Source: Megaustenia siamemsis (Eukaryota; Mollusca; Gastropoda; Stylommatophora; Ariophantidae). Taken from it: DNA of 64,000 nucleotides. Of the stretch, positions 45,664-57,270 are shown piece after piece. Location: NCBI GenBank assembly GCA_032433765.1, contig JAVIAB010000073.1, forward strand, positions 66,024,205-66,088,204. Direction: 5' to 3'. A program made the translations under genes and the position numbers. Below the pieces are notes generated by a model, which was given only the letters and a program-made list of their open reading frames with translations, was not told the origin of the DNA and searched no databases. Numbering within the stretch: the stretch's first letter is position 1; the number at the start of each line of letters is the position of its first letter.

Positions 45664-47746
45664 GAGATATAGAAAATCTGCTATACAATGTGTTTATGAG
45701 TACGAATGGCAGTAAGTTTTAAAATAAGGAAAAGCATGGATGAGTGAGGCTGTGGATATTGTTTAGCGGGTTCAGTTGAGGACATAGAATAGTGTGAAGA
45801 ATGGATTAGAGCACTGTACGTCTTGTTCTTTAGTCATGACTGGATAGAGAATGCAGATAAAAAAACACCTTGGTCAGTGAGGCAGAAGAGCAAGCCTTGA
45901 TTTTTCTACAACTCTATTTTGAGAGTGACGCAGCCATTTACACAGATGGTCTGTTATTTGACACATATGGAGCTCATGTGCTTTCACAGCTCATATCAGA
46001 AGGCAGAACTGTGAAGGAAGACTGTGGTGTTTTGCCATCTTGACATTCAGAATGCCCTCATGGATGTTGGGCAAAAGACAGACCTTAGAAATGTTTATGG
46101 ATCTGCAAGCATGAACAGACTGCACCAATATCTTGTTGGTGTGGGAGATGGCAGCACTAAACAGGAGGTCAAATAATACTTATAAACCAACACAATATTG
46201 GAGTCCTTAGTCACTACATGTTGAGCGATATACTTAGAGGAGATCTGAGCACTTATGGTCTGATGTTCAAGTATCATGACATGTTGGCCAAACAAAACTG
46301 TTAAAATTGTTCATATGTTATACATTTTTCTCTACTAGCATTTTCATTGTCCTGTTTCTTTGTTTGATGTTATCAGTAACTGTTAAACTGATTGCAAGGA
46401 TTGTGGTGTGCAAGACTTTTCTTGTCTTCATCTCTTCTTTTCTCATTTATATGCCTTGACATTGCCATAAGTATCTAGTCCTGGTTTTAAAAGCCATTTA
46501 CTTTTAAGTTAATTCAGACTTAATGGGATGTAACAAGCCCATATGTAACAAGCCCATATTTATACTCTTTCACATAGAAAGAGTATAAATCAGAAAGACT
46601 ATTGTGATTATAAATGATGGAAGAAAGAACATTTCGTAACACTGATCCAGGTCTCCATTGAAACAACAATTGTAGCAACGAAAACAGATGAGATTTCTTG
46701 TAGTATTTATCAGTTATACTTATTATTAAGGTTTGTGTAAAAAACAAGCTAACTATGATGAGAGGTCTCAATGATATGGAAGGTAACTAGTAGAAAGAAA
46801 TTTGATTTGTCAAATTAACAGCATTTCATCAGAGTAAATCAACAATAATTAAATACAATTTTATATAAATTGACTGAATGCCTAATAACATCCTGACATC
46901 CATCCATGATACAGATAAAAAAAAATAATATAATCTGTCTCAAATTTATTATATACTCATTAGTCAAAGTAAAAACAGGATGTTAGAGTTATTTGAAATA
47001 TCAACTTGTACACTAACCATCAGCTTGTCTTCAGAATACTGCTAAAAAAAGAAAGCACAAATACATACATACATCACAAATTTGAAAAAAGCATAGTGAT
47101 AAAAGAGAGCAAAAAATGTATTTTGTAATGACAAACATCACTATGGCTCTGCAAAAATGAATCGATGCAACTATTGAATGAACTATTTTTAGGCCAAAAT
47201 CTTGAAGATGATACATATAATATTATGAAGAAAACTTAAAATAAGACAAAGAAAACAAAAATCATTAGAATAATGAAGTCAAAGAAACAATTAAACAAAG
47301 AAGAAATTATACAAGGTAGAAGTTTGATCACAAATGTAGGACATTGTGCATGATGCTAATAATATCACACATAAATGTTCTATGGAAAGTTCTGGGCACC
47401 AAAAGCATGTTCCACTGGAATCCTTACAGGAAGGCTGTATATGGCAAGAAGACAGAAAACATGTCAGGAAGAAAGCAAAAGAAGACTCATAGAATAACAG
47501 TTGTGAATCTTGTGTAGAGAGTGCCAAGAGAGTGAAAGTTTCAATCACATCACAATTGTTAATGGATGGGAAAAGGTACTTCACAGATCTGCTCATTCCA
47601 GCAGGCACTTTAAAATCATATTTCATTATTTTTAAAATCAGAATAGCAATTGTTTCAGCAATGAACTTTAAAACTTGTTCAATTCATGATTAAGTACAAT
47701 GTAGATTTATCATTGCTGCCATGTTTTGTTATATAATCTTATCAAG
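45664..47746. other. Intron 10 sequence; partial dispersed repeat
   Basis: About 46,060-46,300 shares GACATTC-GAATG.CCTCA, TTAGTCACTA and GGAGATCTGAGCACTTATGG with 50,470-50,660. No exon or known family was found in the remaining 1.8 kb. Confidence 0.4.
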
Positions 47747-47908
47747 ATCGTTGTGGCAAAGGGGAGCAACCTAACTCTGCAAACAATATATGTGAACCAT
47801 GTCCCAAAGGATTCTATCAAGACTTTCCAGATAAACCAAAGTGTGTCTCATGCAGTGCAAGCAAAAGTACTCAAAATATTGGATCAACCAGTCCAGATCA
47901 ATGTGAAA
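47747..47908 (+). CDS. Exon 11: EphR-like module 6
   Basis: This 162-bp phase 1-1 exon starts after CTTATCAAG and stops before GTGAGT. It reads RCGKGEQPNSANNICEPCPK, GFYQDFPDKPKCVSCSA and KSTQNIGSTSPDQCE. The pyrimidine tract before the acceptor is weak, but the frame, length and cysteine pattern leave little doubt. Confidence 0.9.
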
Positions 47909-49299
47909 GTGAGTTGTCTCAATGATTTGTCAATTATTTGATTCTTCTTACATATTTATTGATGTCATTGACACTGTATGGAGAAAATAAACAAGTGAAA
48001 GTCATCCATGAAATGAGAATTTTATTCCAAGATCTGAGGGATGGACCCTCGCCTGAGCTATGAGGCTCATGCACTGTGTTGAGTGTTGAATAGCAGTAAT
48101 TTCAGAATAGGTTGATTTACAAATATCTTAACATATTTTTAATCACTGACCATGAGAAATAAGCATTTTCACACATATTCTAAATATGTTAATGAGCGAT
48201 AATACAATTTTGTGAATATATTGATCTGAGGTAGCAACTATATGTTGTTGTATGATATAATATTATTAAAATCTGGCAACAACTGCACATTTGTAAGGAG
48301 CTAGTGTAAGAATCATGCTGGGCATCTCAGCGGGCCTGAACTCTTAGTGACAACATTTTGGACCTCGCAGCCAGGTTGTACCCAAATATTTATGATCTGA
48401 AAGAGAAAAAGCAAACAACAAGCTGTGCAAGTGCACCATTCTGGCTCCAAATTACAAGGCTGCCATCATTAATAATGTTCTACAAAACTCACATGGTCAC
48501 ACAAGAAGTACAGGTCTGTTGACTTGGTGGTTCAAATGGGTGACACAGTTCATTACCCCCTGTAGAGTTCCAGAACATCTTTAAATATCCTGGTTTTTCA
48601 GCTCACTAGCCTTTCCTCTAACTTGGTCAATAGAGAAATTTGTAAAATCATGTGTATTTTGCTTTTCTTTTGTTCACATTTTTATATATTTATCACATCA
48701 TTTACTTCTTCAAGAATAATTGTTAGGTTTTGCATGACACAGGATAGGTTATAGATTTTTCAGTGCAATGAAAGGAAAATTAATTGTCAATTGTAAGTAC
48801 TCACACTTAAATCTTGTAGTGAAGCTTTGGTAATGTTCCTGGACAAATAATTACACATAGACCACGTGGTAATCAAGTATTTAAGTGATTTATGGGTAAG
48901 TGACCAAGTCATTTAGAGTTTAAAACACCAAAGTGAAATCGAGTGCTTTTAAAAAGATCATGACTGTGGCAAGCATCTGTGGCTAGATATGGCCAATGGA
49001 CTCAGAAATATTTGCACTGGCTACAGTTTTAACCTTTTTAGTCTGGTAGTTTAGTCTGGCAGATTTTTAGTTTAGTCCAAAACATCCTGTGAGCCTTGAG
49101 ACTCAGAGTCAGCTGTAGGCCCATGCTTGTGAGTCCCAGGTGGGCCCACCTTTCTTATTGTCAATAAACTAAAAGGCCAAAACACTTGTCTGATGGGGTC
49201 TTCTTCTGATAATCAGTGACCTTACTGCCTCCTGCTGCAATCTTTATTGAAAGCATTTCAAATCATTTTCATACATATATATCCAAGTGCACCATTAGA
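47909..49299. other. Intron 11 sequence, nothing clear
   Basis: No exon or recognised family in about 1.4 kb. Confidence 0.4.
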
Positions 49300-49667
49300 A
49301 TAAAAGTAAAAAAGTACCCCCCGTCACGCCAAGTGGCGTATAGGGAAATATGGTGTTAGTGACCCTATATTTTACAGACCTTCAGCACATGATTTTTGGG
49401 GTAATGTGGTCGGTATTACGCCCGTGCTGCTTTTACTTTCCCAGAAAAAATCCGGTACCCATATAAGGCTGGGTGAACCCGGAGCCGTCGGTTGGGATCG
49501 AACCCTACCCCTTGTCCGTAGTAGTCCAGTTCACTAACCACTGAGCTATCGCGGCTCCTACTAATTTTTAGGGAATTAGTAAAACCCAGGTGTCCTCGCC
49601 AGGATTACGAACCCGGCTGTTGCCGTGGTAAGCCAACCGCCTATCGATTGCGCTAACCGACACCCGC
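49300..49667 (-). mobile_element. Composite SINE with two tRNA-like heads, copy 1
   Basis: On the minus strand: head 1 (49,664-49,589; GTTAGCGCAATCGATAGGCG, GGGTTCG), a ~30-bp linker, head 2 (49,558-49,481; GGAGCCGCGATAGCTCAGTG, GGGTTCGATCCCAACC) whose ends pair GGAGCCG/CGGCTCC, then a ~165-bp body and a short TACTTTTTTACTTT-type tail. It has the same order and junctions as 52,256-52,620. It sits against an RTE fragment, and no clean TSD is visible. Confidence 0.85.
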
Positions 49668-50145
49668 CATTCTCTTAAGCTGTCTGGTATCTTTTCTCTT
49701 TGTTTCCCTCTATCTCTTTGTCTCTCAATTTTCCCAGTTGTTAAAATATATTCCAGCTGTTCTCATCTCATTACATGGCCAAAAAATTATGATTGTTCCT
49801 TTCTAATATTGAAAATTAGCTCTCTTTTTGCTTTGGCCTCTTTCAGAACATTTTCATTACTCTTCTAAGCTGTCCATGGTATTCTCAACATTCTTCTGTA
49901 AAACCACATTTCTACAGACTCAGTGATTTTCTTGTCTGTTGTCTTATTGTTCACGATTCACATCCATATGTTAAGACTGGCTCTACGTAACATTTAAGAA
50001 CTCGTTTCTTGTTTCTATTGTCAAAAATTGATTGCATAATATCTTCCTCATTTTTTGGAAAGCTGATTTTGCCTGGGCCATTCTGCACCTCACCTCTGTT
50101 GTACATCTTCCGTCTGAGGTTAACAAAGTTCCCAAATATTTAATA
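49668..50145 (-). mobile_element. Family B RTE-like LINE fragment lacking its 3' end
   Basis: The minus strand corresponds to the RT C-terminal region (VLTYGCES.., FYRRMLRIPWTA, FLAM-type VMR, QLEYIL). It stops at CATTCTCTTAAGCTGTCTGG, about 110 bp short of the family 3' end. The composite SINE lies exactly at this broken edge, so a deletion or rearrangement accompanied or followed the SINE insertion. Confidence 0.75.
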
Positions 50146-50210
50146 CATAATAATAACTGACATACAAAACTTTAATTGTGAATTTGAATTTTTGAATGCT
50201 CCTATTTCAG

Positions 50211-50378
50211 GCTATTGTGATTCAGGATTGGAAAAGAGTGCAGGCTTATGCAAGAATTGTCCCATTGGATATTTCAAAGACAACACTGAAAATTTGTTTG
50301 GCAATTGCACACGATGTAGAAATTCCAACTATGTTACACCAAGTGAAGGATCAATTTCTAATGCCAATTGCACAGTCT
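50211..50378 (+). CDS. Exon 12: EphR-like module 7
   Basis: This 168-bp phase 1-1 exon lies between CTATTTCAG and TGTGAGT. It reads GYCDSGLEKSAGLCKNCPIG, YFKDNTENLFGNCTRC and NSNYVTPSEGSISNANCTV. It carries sequons NCT. An RTE fragment ends about 70 bp upstream. Confidence 0.9.
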
Positions 50379-51164
50379 GTGAGTATAAGTTTTTTTTATA
50401 CAGTAGATTCCATGTCTTGATAGATTCTCCATTATCTGTGCATCGCTTGGACAATGGACCATGCTGACATTCTGAATGTTCTCAGAAACGATGGACAAAA
50501 AAAATGACTGCATGCATATCATGTCAAGGTGGGATATACCAGACATGAGCGCTACATGGGAATCCAAAGAAGACTTATTTACTAACACAACACCTGTGTC
50601 GTTAGTCACTAAACATTAAGGGATATACTTCAGAAGGGATCTTAGCACTTATGAACTTATCCGATGTGCTGTGAGAATGACCTGTTGACTAAACTAGACT
50701 AAGCTGAAGCTAAACTGTGCAACTAAGCTGTGACTGAACAGAATGATTATTTTGGCAACAGTTGTGGTGACATCCTACATAGATAGATAAAGTCCAAGTC
50801 TGCTTCATCTGGTCTTTTCTTGCAGTGTTAACATTTAGTCTCTCATATGTGATGTCTATCATCTTTTTTCACAGCCTGCTTGACAATTGTATATCATCTG
50901 TAACATAATTAGCATAATTTATTCATTACAATGACACAATAGGAACTTTATAGCTTTTGTTAATACTTTATCTAAGGAAGATAGAGGCTTTTCTTTTCAA
51001 TTTAGTACAAACCTTTGTAAAAAACTATCTAGAAAGACACTTAACTTAAAGAGACAGCTCTGACAACAAATAAGCAGACATGGAACAGGTAAATAATTGC
51101 TGTGTTGCGGTAAGGCTGGTAGCAAGAAGTAAGTGGTGGGGTATAAGATAAACTTCTACAAGGT
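50379..51164. other. Intron 12 sequence with dispersed repeat (50,440-50,710)
   Basis: GACATTCTGAATGTTCTCAG, GTCACTAAACATTAAGGGAT and GTTGACTAAACTAGACTAA match the repeats near 46,060 and 16,540. No gene. Confidence 0.45.
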
Positions 51165-51400
51165 ATGGTGACAGTTTTACAAAAAAAGGAACACAACAAA
51201 ATACTGATGTTTCGTCTTATTTGCGCCCTTCTTCAGATAATGAGAACAGCACAAACTGACTACAGAATAAAGATAAACTCTACAACATCTAGAATGAGCG
51301 GGACAAGTAAATGAAGGAGAAATAAAAAGAGGGATAAGAAATGAAATGATAAAATAAAAGGGAGATGTACTACATTATAAGAGGATAAAAACTGATAATA
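51165..51400 (+). repeat. Dispersed repeat, copy 2 (also at 1,625-1,860)
   Basis: Contains TATGGTGACAGTTTTAC, TGTTTCGTCTTATTTGCGCC, CTTCAGATAATGAGAACAGC and GGGAGATGTACTACATTATA in the same order as the first copy. The GTTTCGTC...CTTCAGA block is of the kind seen near the ends of Penelope-like elements; that assignment is an inference. Confidence 0.55.
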
Positions 51401-51500
51401 TATAAAAATTAGTACATAAAAATAGTTAACTTTCTGAATGTTAATATAATGGCCACATAATGTAAGATACACATAATATAAGAATATCTCACTGTTTCAG

Positions 51501-51662
51501 TAAATTGTCAGGAAGGATTCAAGGCAAACATAACTGTTCAGATATGTGATCCCTGTCCAAGAGGGACATATCAGAATCAGAAATATCAGTCTGACTGTAT
51601 CACTTGCCCTCAAAATATGTACACCAGACACACAGGCTCCACACAAGCAGGGGACTGTGAAA
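51501..51662 (+). CDS. Exon 13: EphR-like module 8
   Basis: This 162-bp phase 1-1 exon lies between CTGTTTCAG and AGTAAGT. It reads NCQEGFKANITVQICDPCPR, GTYQNQKYQSDCITCPQN and MYTRHTGSTQAGDCE. The module is complete with six cysteines. Confidence 0.9.
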
Positions 51663-52069
51663 GTAAGTATTGAAATTGTGATTTATATAATTAGCAGTAA
51701 CTTGTTTAAGTGCTTGAACTTGGTGCTTAAACTATCTTTACAACACATATTACCATTGCTGGTGTATGTCAGGGGGCTCATGACAGAACCAGAGGGATAA
51801 AGTCCGCTTGGTCAAAGTAGTCGCCATGATGTGTAAGACTTAGAATTTTTATTTCACCCCCAATAGAAAAAATCCTTTTTGTCAATCACAGGTTTCGAGC
51901 ACTGTACGCTGGCTTAGTGGAAAGTGTCATCATTTCATGTTGACAATAATGTAAGAGTTGAACTGATCTTTGATATAGCACATTATAGCTGCAAAGAAAT
52001 AGTGGCTTCAATTTTAGAGAAATGGAAAATTAAATTATCAATTAATTTCAATAGAGACCTTGAGCATTT

Positions 52070-52925
52070 GTCCTGGCTGAGGTAGAACAAAGAGAACCTC
52101 ACCAAAGGCAGATAAACAAAAAATCCAACCTTGAGTGTTTGTCCTGTCTGAGATTGAACAACAAAGAGCCTCACCAAAGGCAGACAAAAAACTCTCACCC
52201 TTAAGTGTTTGTCCTGTCCGAGATTGAACAACAAAGAGAACCTCACCGAAGGCAGTAAAAAAGTAAAGTACCCCCCGTCACGCCAAGTGGCGTATAGGGA
52301 AATATGGTGTTAGTGACCCTATATTTTACAGACCTTCAGCACATGATTTTTGGGGTAATGTGGTCGGTATTACGCCCGTGCTGCTTTTACTTTCCCAGAA
52401 AAAATCCGGTACCCATTTAAGGCTGGGTGAACCCGGAGCCGTCGGTTGGGATCGAACCCTACCGATTGTCCGTAGTAGTCCAGTTCACTAACCACTGAGC
52501 TATCGCGGCTCCCACTAATTTTTAGGGAATTAGTAAAACCCAGGTGTCCTCGCCAGGGTACGAACCCCGGCTGTTGCCGTGGTAAGCCAACCGCCTATCG
52601 ATTGCGCTAACCGGACACCCCACCGAAGGCAGATAAACAAAAAAATCCAACCTTGAGTGTTTGTCCTGTCTGAGATTGAACAACAAAGAGAACCTCACCG
52701 AAGGCAGATAAACAAAAAAATCCAACCTTGAGTGTTTGTCCTGTCTGAGATTGAACAACAAAGAGAACCTCACCGAAGGCAGATAAACAAAAAAATCCAA
52801 CCTTGAGTGTTTGTCCAGTCTGAGATTGAACAACAAAGAACCTCACCGAAGGCAGATAAACAAAAAATCCAACCTTGAGTGTTTGTCCTGTCTGAGATTG
52901 AACAACAAAGAACTTCACCAAAAGA
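52070..52925. repeat. ~75-bp minisatellite interrupted by a SINE
   Basis: The unit CCTTGAGTGTTTGTCCTGTC / TGAGATTGAACAACAAAGAG / AACCTCACCGAAGGCAGATA plus ACAAAAAATCCAA repeats about seven times in 52,070-52,255 and 52,621-52,925. Outer units are more divergent. The composite SINE splits one unit. Minus-strand repetitive frames are not taken as genes. Confidence 0.92.
52256..52620 (-). mobile_element. Composite SINE with two tRNA-like heads, copy 2, with 12-bp TSD
   Basis: Minus-strand order: head 1 (52,619-52,543, 77 bp) with perfectly paired ends GGTGTCC/GGACACC and GGGGTTCG; a 30-bp linker with TTAGGGAAT/ATTCCCTAA-type symmetry; head 2 (52,512-52,435, 78 bp) with ends GGAGCCG/CGGCTCC and GGGTTCGATCCC; body; tail. 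CACCGAAGGCAG at 52,244-52,255 and 52,621-52,632 is the duplicated target within the minisatellite. Two full-length heads in tandem, each with a complete acceptor stem, suggest a young family. Confidence 0.92.
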
Positions 52926-53389
52926 AGGGAAAAAACCTCAACCTTGAGGGTACTCTTGTCTTTAAAATCATCAATGTAAAAGCTATAAAGCAAATGAAGA
53001 AGAAATTGTTATTTTTAATAGAAGTCTTTGTTTATAGTTCTACTAATTCTTATAATAATTCCCTAGTGTGTGCAGGGGTGTCACAGAGTAAGATTCTTGT
53101 CACAGACTTTTCTAACAGATTTTTTTCCCTGTCACATCCGTGTAACAATGAATGTTCAGTATAAGATTGCAATCTCTTTATTAGCTGGAGGATAGAAAAG
53201 TTTCTTTCTTTAATTATTTAATTTAACTTTACTGTTCCACATCACAGGACCTAAAAGTTATCATCTATCTTTGATAGGCCATTCAATGTCATTTTCTTGA
53301 GATCATCTATCTATCTGTCTGTCTGTCTGCCTGCCTGCTGGCCTGTCTGTCTGATCTGTCTGTTCTGTCTATCATTTGTCTGAAGTATT

Positions 53390-53815
53390 GTCTATATCTG
53401 CAATGTTATTTCCTGTATAAATGTTACTGTCTTTTGTAATTCTTGCAGTGGCCCATATAGTTTTGCCTGTAGTGTTGTATCTATGGGCCAATGGATTTTC
53501 CTTAGTCTACTATATTCAGTACAGTTTTGGAGTATGTGTTCAGCAGTCTGTCCACATGTACAAGTAGTTGAGGTGCCAATGTTGAATTTTGTATACATGT
53601 AACTATAGAGTTGATTGTATCCTGTTCTGAGGCGTATAATGATAACTTATGCCCATCTATTCATATTATGAAAGGCATTCTGATTTGGGGCTTGATTTGG
53701 GGCACCTTCTTTTGCCAGCTGATCTGCTCTCTCATTTCCTGGTATTCCCCAGTGAGATGGGATCCACTGCAGGGCAACCCTGTGGTGCTTGCAAAGTTCA
53801 GTCAATAAGGTTTGC
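53390..53815 (-). mobile_element. Jockey-type LINE 3' end (RNase H end and cysteine motif)
   Basis: The minus strand reads HRVALQWIPSHWGIPGNERA followed by DQLAKEGAPNQAPNQN near 53,790-53,700, i.e. the last RNase H motif. After a frame break comes FNIGTSTTCTCGQTAEHILQ, a C-x-C...H...C pattern common at the C-terminus of such pol proteins. It abuts a family B LINE. Confidence 0.8.
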
Positions 53816-53871
53816 AGATGTGGCAATTTTCTGGATTGTAGTGTCTGGAGTACTGATCTTGCATCTGATCA

Positions 53872-54318
53872 AAGAGAAAGAGTTCTTAAATGTTATGTAG
53901 AGCCAGTCTTAACATATGGATGTGAATCATGGACAATAGGACAACAGACAAGAAAATCACTGGAGTCTGTAGACTGTGGTTTTACAGAAGAATGTTGAGA
54001 ACACCATGGACAGCTAAGAAGAGTAATGAAAACGTTCTGAAAGAGGCCAAAGCAAAAAAAGAGCCAATTTCCAATATTAGGAAGAAACAATCATCATTTT
54101 TTGGCCATGTAATGAGAAGAGAACATTTGGAATATATTGTAACAATTGGGAAAATTGAGGGATGAAGAGATAGAGGGAAGCAAAGATAAAAGATACCAGA
54201 CAGCTTAAGAGAATGGCTTGGCAGAAGGTCAACAACAGAAATGATAAATAACTGTCGAGATCGAAGGTTCTGGAGAGTCATGATCACCTATGCCAGCAGG
54301 CCTGGTACTTGATGATGA
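53872..54318 (+). mobile_element. Family B RTE-like LINE, 5' truncated
   Basis: The plus strand covers VLKCYVEPVLTYGCESWTIG, FYRRMLRTPWTAKKSNENVL and KKQSSFFGHVMRREHLEYIV to GATGATGATGA. It matches the copies at 14,597 and 63,366. No clear TSD. It ends about 140 bp before exon 14. Confidence 0.88.
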
Positions 54319-54461
54319 TGAAAAGAAGTGTTAGTTAATGGGACAGACCTTTAGGAATTTTATAATGTTTAAATATGGGTCTCTCTAAATAATAATTCCT
54401 CTTTTTGGAAAATAACATGTTACAGGTCAAATACTGACTAGTGCTTTATTTGATTCCCTAG

Positions 54462-54629
54462 CATATTGCGAATCTGGCTATCAGAAAAATGCATCTCTTT
54501 GTGTCCCATGCCAAAGGGGCTTCTACAAGGACAATAATGTTGATGTGTTCATGGCTTGCACATCATGTGACAGTAGATATGTCACACCAGAGGGAGCACC
54601 AGCCACTAATGCTAGCCAATGCACTGTCC
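54462..54629 (+). CDS. Exon 14: EphR-like module 9
   Basis: This 168-bp phase 1-1 exon lies between TTCCCTAG and CGTAAGT. It reads YCESGYQKNASLCVPCQR, GFYKDNNVDVFMACTSCD and RYVTPEGAPATNASQCTV. The layout, with a longer middle loop and a YVTP..G motif, is closest to exon 12, which suggests alternating duplication of module pairs. Confidence 0.9.
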
Positions 54630-55749
54630 GTAAGTAGGCATATTTTAGCTGTTTAGTTCACTTCCATTATCAGAAAAGTAGGCATAAAATAAAACTTTAT
54701 TTTTCTTCTTTCATTTCTTGTAACTAAATATTGGATTCATTAAGTTCTACCTAGAAGTAAGATGTCAGCACCTATACAAGAAGGTCCCAGGTTCGATTCC
54801 CACCACAGGAGGTGGAAAACGTTCCCCTGGTTTCTAATGGTGACTTGTCTTGACCCTATATGAGTGGCTCATTTGGGCAGTGTAGGTTGGTTTGTGACTT
54901 GTAGAATAATGGTTGGAGGGTTGAGATTGGGAGAGACTATTCCTAAGATAATGCTGCAAGATTATAAACAGTAAAACATAACATTGAATCCAGAATACCA
55001 GATCAAAAGTTAATCCAAGGGAATGAATTGCTTCAAGGCAGGAAATGGGCAATTATATAAATTCCAATGAGGATGTAATCTTGTGCCGGAGCAAACCGAT
55101 CAAGTCTTATGCTCATCAAAGACATAGCGGTGAACCACTGATTGATCTCAGGTAATGGGAAGCAGTTGATTAGGTTTTGATGTTGGTCAAACTCCAGCGT
55201 GGGTAGTTTTCATTGATGATTGAAAGATTCGCTTGTAAGTGAACACAATAGAACAGATAGGCGGTCCCTACATAATTAATATGTAGATTTGTTAGATGGT
55301 AGATATTCCCAGAATCCATGATTTTTGATGGTTTAACAACACAGAAAGCTGATGCAAGTCAATTAGAAGGGCAGATCAGACCAAAAGAACAAGCGGAATA
55401 TTCTCTACAGAGCTACAGAGAGAGAAATGGAGTTAGAGATCAGATTGAAAGTCTCCATACTTGTAGTCTGAGATTAAAGTTATCAGAAGTTCAAATAGTT
55501 TGTCAAAGTAAAAGCTCCAGTTATAGTTTAAAACGAGTATAACCAGTTAGCATGGATTCAAATTATAGTTAAGCCAAGTGATGTTCCATGTATGTATATT
55601 TCTGAAGAGTGTGGATTTCTATTGATAGTGATTAAAGTATGGACACGTTAGTTTAGCAGAAACTTGGCTAAATAGGCGTTCACCAAGATCAGGGAGATAA
55701 TCCAAGAACCTCAATTATTATAGATTATAGAAGACATGGACAAAACTTA
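54630..55749. other. Intron 14 sequence, nothing clear
   Basis: A possible T-arm-like GGTTCGATTCCC occurs near 54,791 without a recognisable partner A box. No exon. Confidence 0.35.
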
Positions 55750-56630
55750 AATATTGAGAAGACTGAACTGATGTACCAATTTATATTCATTGTGGTGTTA
55801 TCTGAAAAGTATAATAAATAATAGAATCAGTTAAGAAATGTACATATCTTGGATCCACAATTACGCAAATCATTTCTCTTGATGATTAAATAAACAGTCG
55901 AATTGGTAAGGCAGCGACCACCTTCGGCAAACTCACAGAAAGGGCCTGGAACAACACGAAACTAACCCTGAAGACTAAACTCTTAATATATCAAACTTGT
56001 GTGCTTAGCACACTATTATATAGATCTGAAACCTGGACAACATACTCAAATCATGAAAAAGACTAATGTCTTCCACTTGTCTCCTCAGAATAATGAACAT
56101 GAATAATGGACAAATGGCAGAACGAATAACCAACTTAACTGTCCAGCAATGTTCTAAGACCCAACAATCATGTCGATGCTGAAATGTCGAAGACTAAGAT
56201 GGCTGGGGCATGTCCAGCGAATGGAAGAAAAGTGATCCCAGGCAAATACTATATGACGAACTAACACACGGAAAAATACAAATCGGCAGACCTAAACTAC
56301 GATATAGAGATATCTCTAAATCATCTCTGAAAGACTTCTCCATATGTGAAAATGACTGGGAACATCTGGCAAGTGATCACACATCATGGAGAGCATGTAT
56401 AAGGAATGGTATAACATCATTTGAGACTGTACTAAGGCAAAACTTAGAAGAGAAAAGACTCATGAAAAAGGATGGAAAACCCTGTAAACCAGTGGGCCTG
56501 ACTTGTTCATTCTGTGACCGCGTGTGTTTGTCAAACATTGATAGAATTAGCCATGAGAGAAGCCATTCGACAAAAACAAAACCTCAAAAAATATACAATA
56601 ACCTCCACTAGACCGTCTGACAAGATGAAA
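55750..56630 (+). mobile_element. Non-LTR retrotransposon C-terminus with a C2H2-like finger
   Basis: Broken plus frames read LNIEKTEL, YLGSTIT, SRIGKAATTFGKLTERAWNN, YQTCVLSTLLYRSETWTTYS and CRRLRWLGHVQRMEE. An open stretch (56,270-56,608) follows with IGRPKLRYRDISKSSLKDFS, ENDWEHLASDHTSWRA and LTCSFCDRVCLSNIDRISHE-RSH, a C-x2-C-x12-H-x3-H finger. This is another LINE lineage, distinct from families A-C. Confidence 0.85.
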
Positions 56631-57256
56631 TGGGTCATACATAATAAATATTACGAGCCCGCAGGAGCAGTGAACGTCTTGATTTTATACACTGTTTATG
56701 TGCTTGTCATGCCTGAGATCACTGTCCTTGTGGTTTTTTCTGTTACTATTGTTGATGTCAGCTGGTTGTAGTGTTACAATTTGATTTTTAATATAATGAC
56801 AGCCTGCTACAGCTGCAAGCTATTATCAAAAGATGTCATTTTAACAAATTTTGCATCAGATGATCAAAAGTACTAACAAACACAAAACTAGAAAATTTAA
56901 CAAATAAAGTATAATAAAAGTATAATAAAAGATTAACAGAAGGAGGCAAAGCATCTGGAGCCTTATGTGTGTGGAAATTGAAGAACAGCTACAATATAAG
57001 TGGGGGAAGCTTACTTTTGTAACCCTGTGGTGTAGTATTAAATAGTTCAGAATTACCCTCACAATTGTAGCATATAATATGAAATAATTTAGCATTACCT
57101 TCACAACCTTATGGTGTAATACTAAATAGCAGAAATATTTTTACAATTCTGTGGTGTACATGATGTAGCTGACAAAGACTTATGTAGCTTTGTGGGGTGA
57201 TATAAAATAGAGAGAATTAAGTCAGACTGATTTCTTGATTTATTTTGCAAGGCTTG
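56631..57256. other. Intron 14 sequence, nothing clear
   Basis: Contains imperfect local duplications (CTCACAATTGTAG... / TTCACAACCTTATGGTGTAAT, 57,055-57,160). No exon. Confidence 0.4.
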
Positions 57257-57270
57257 TTTTTGTCATATCT

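Noticed and set aside
47726..47941. Open frame overlapping exon 11 in another frame
   Set aside because: Exon 11 in phase 1 gives the cysteine module; this frame gives none of it.
50196..50420. Second open frame across exon 12
   Set aside because: Shadow of the module exon; no cysteine pattern.
52435..52619. Two functional tRNA genes
   Set aside because: Both heads occur in dispersed copies with body, tail and target-site duplication, so they are SINE parts.
52522..52993. Repetitive minus-strand peptide (VVQSQTGQTLKVGFF-type) over the 75-bp minisatellite
   Set aside because: Frame changes with small indels between units, and it runs through the SINE; not a gene.
54781..54800. B-box-like GGTTCGATTCCC as a SINE or tRNA
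   Set aside because: No A box or repeat partner was found around it.
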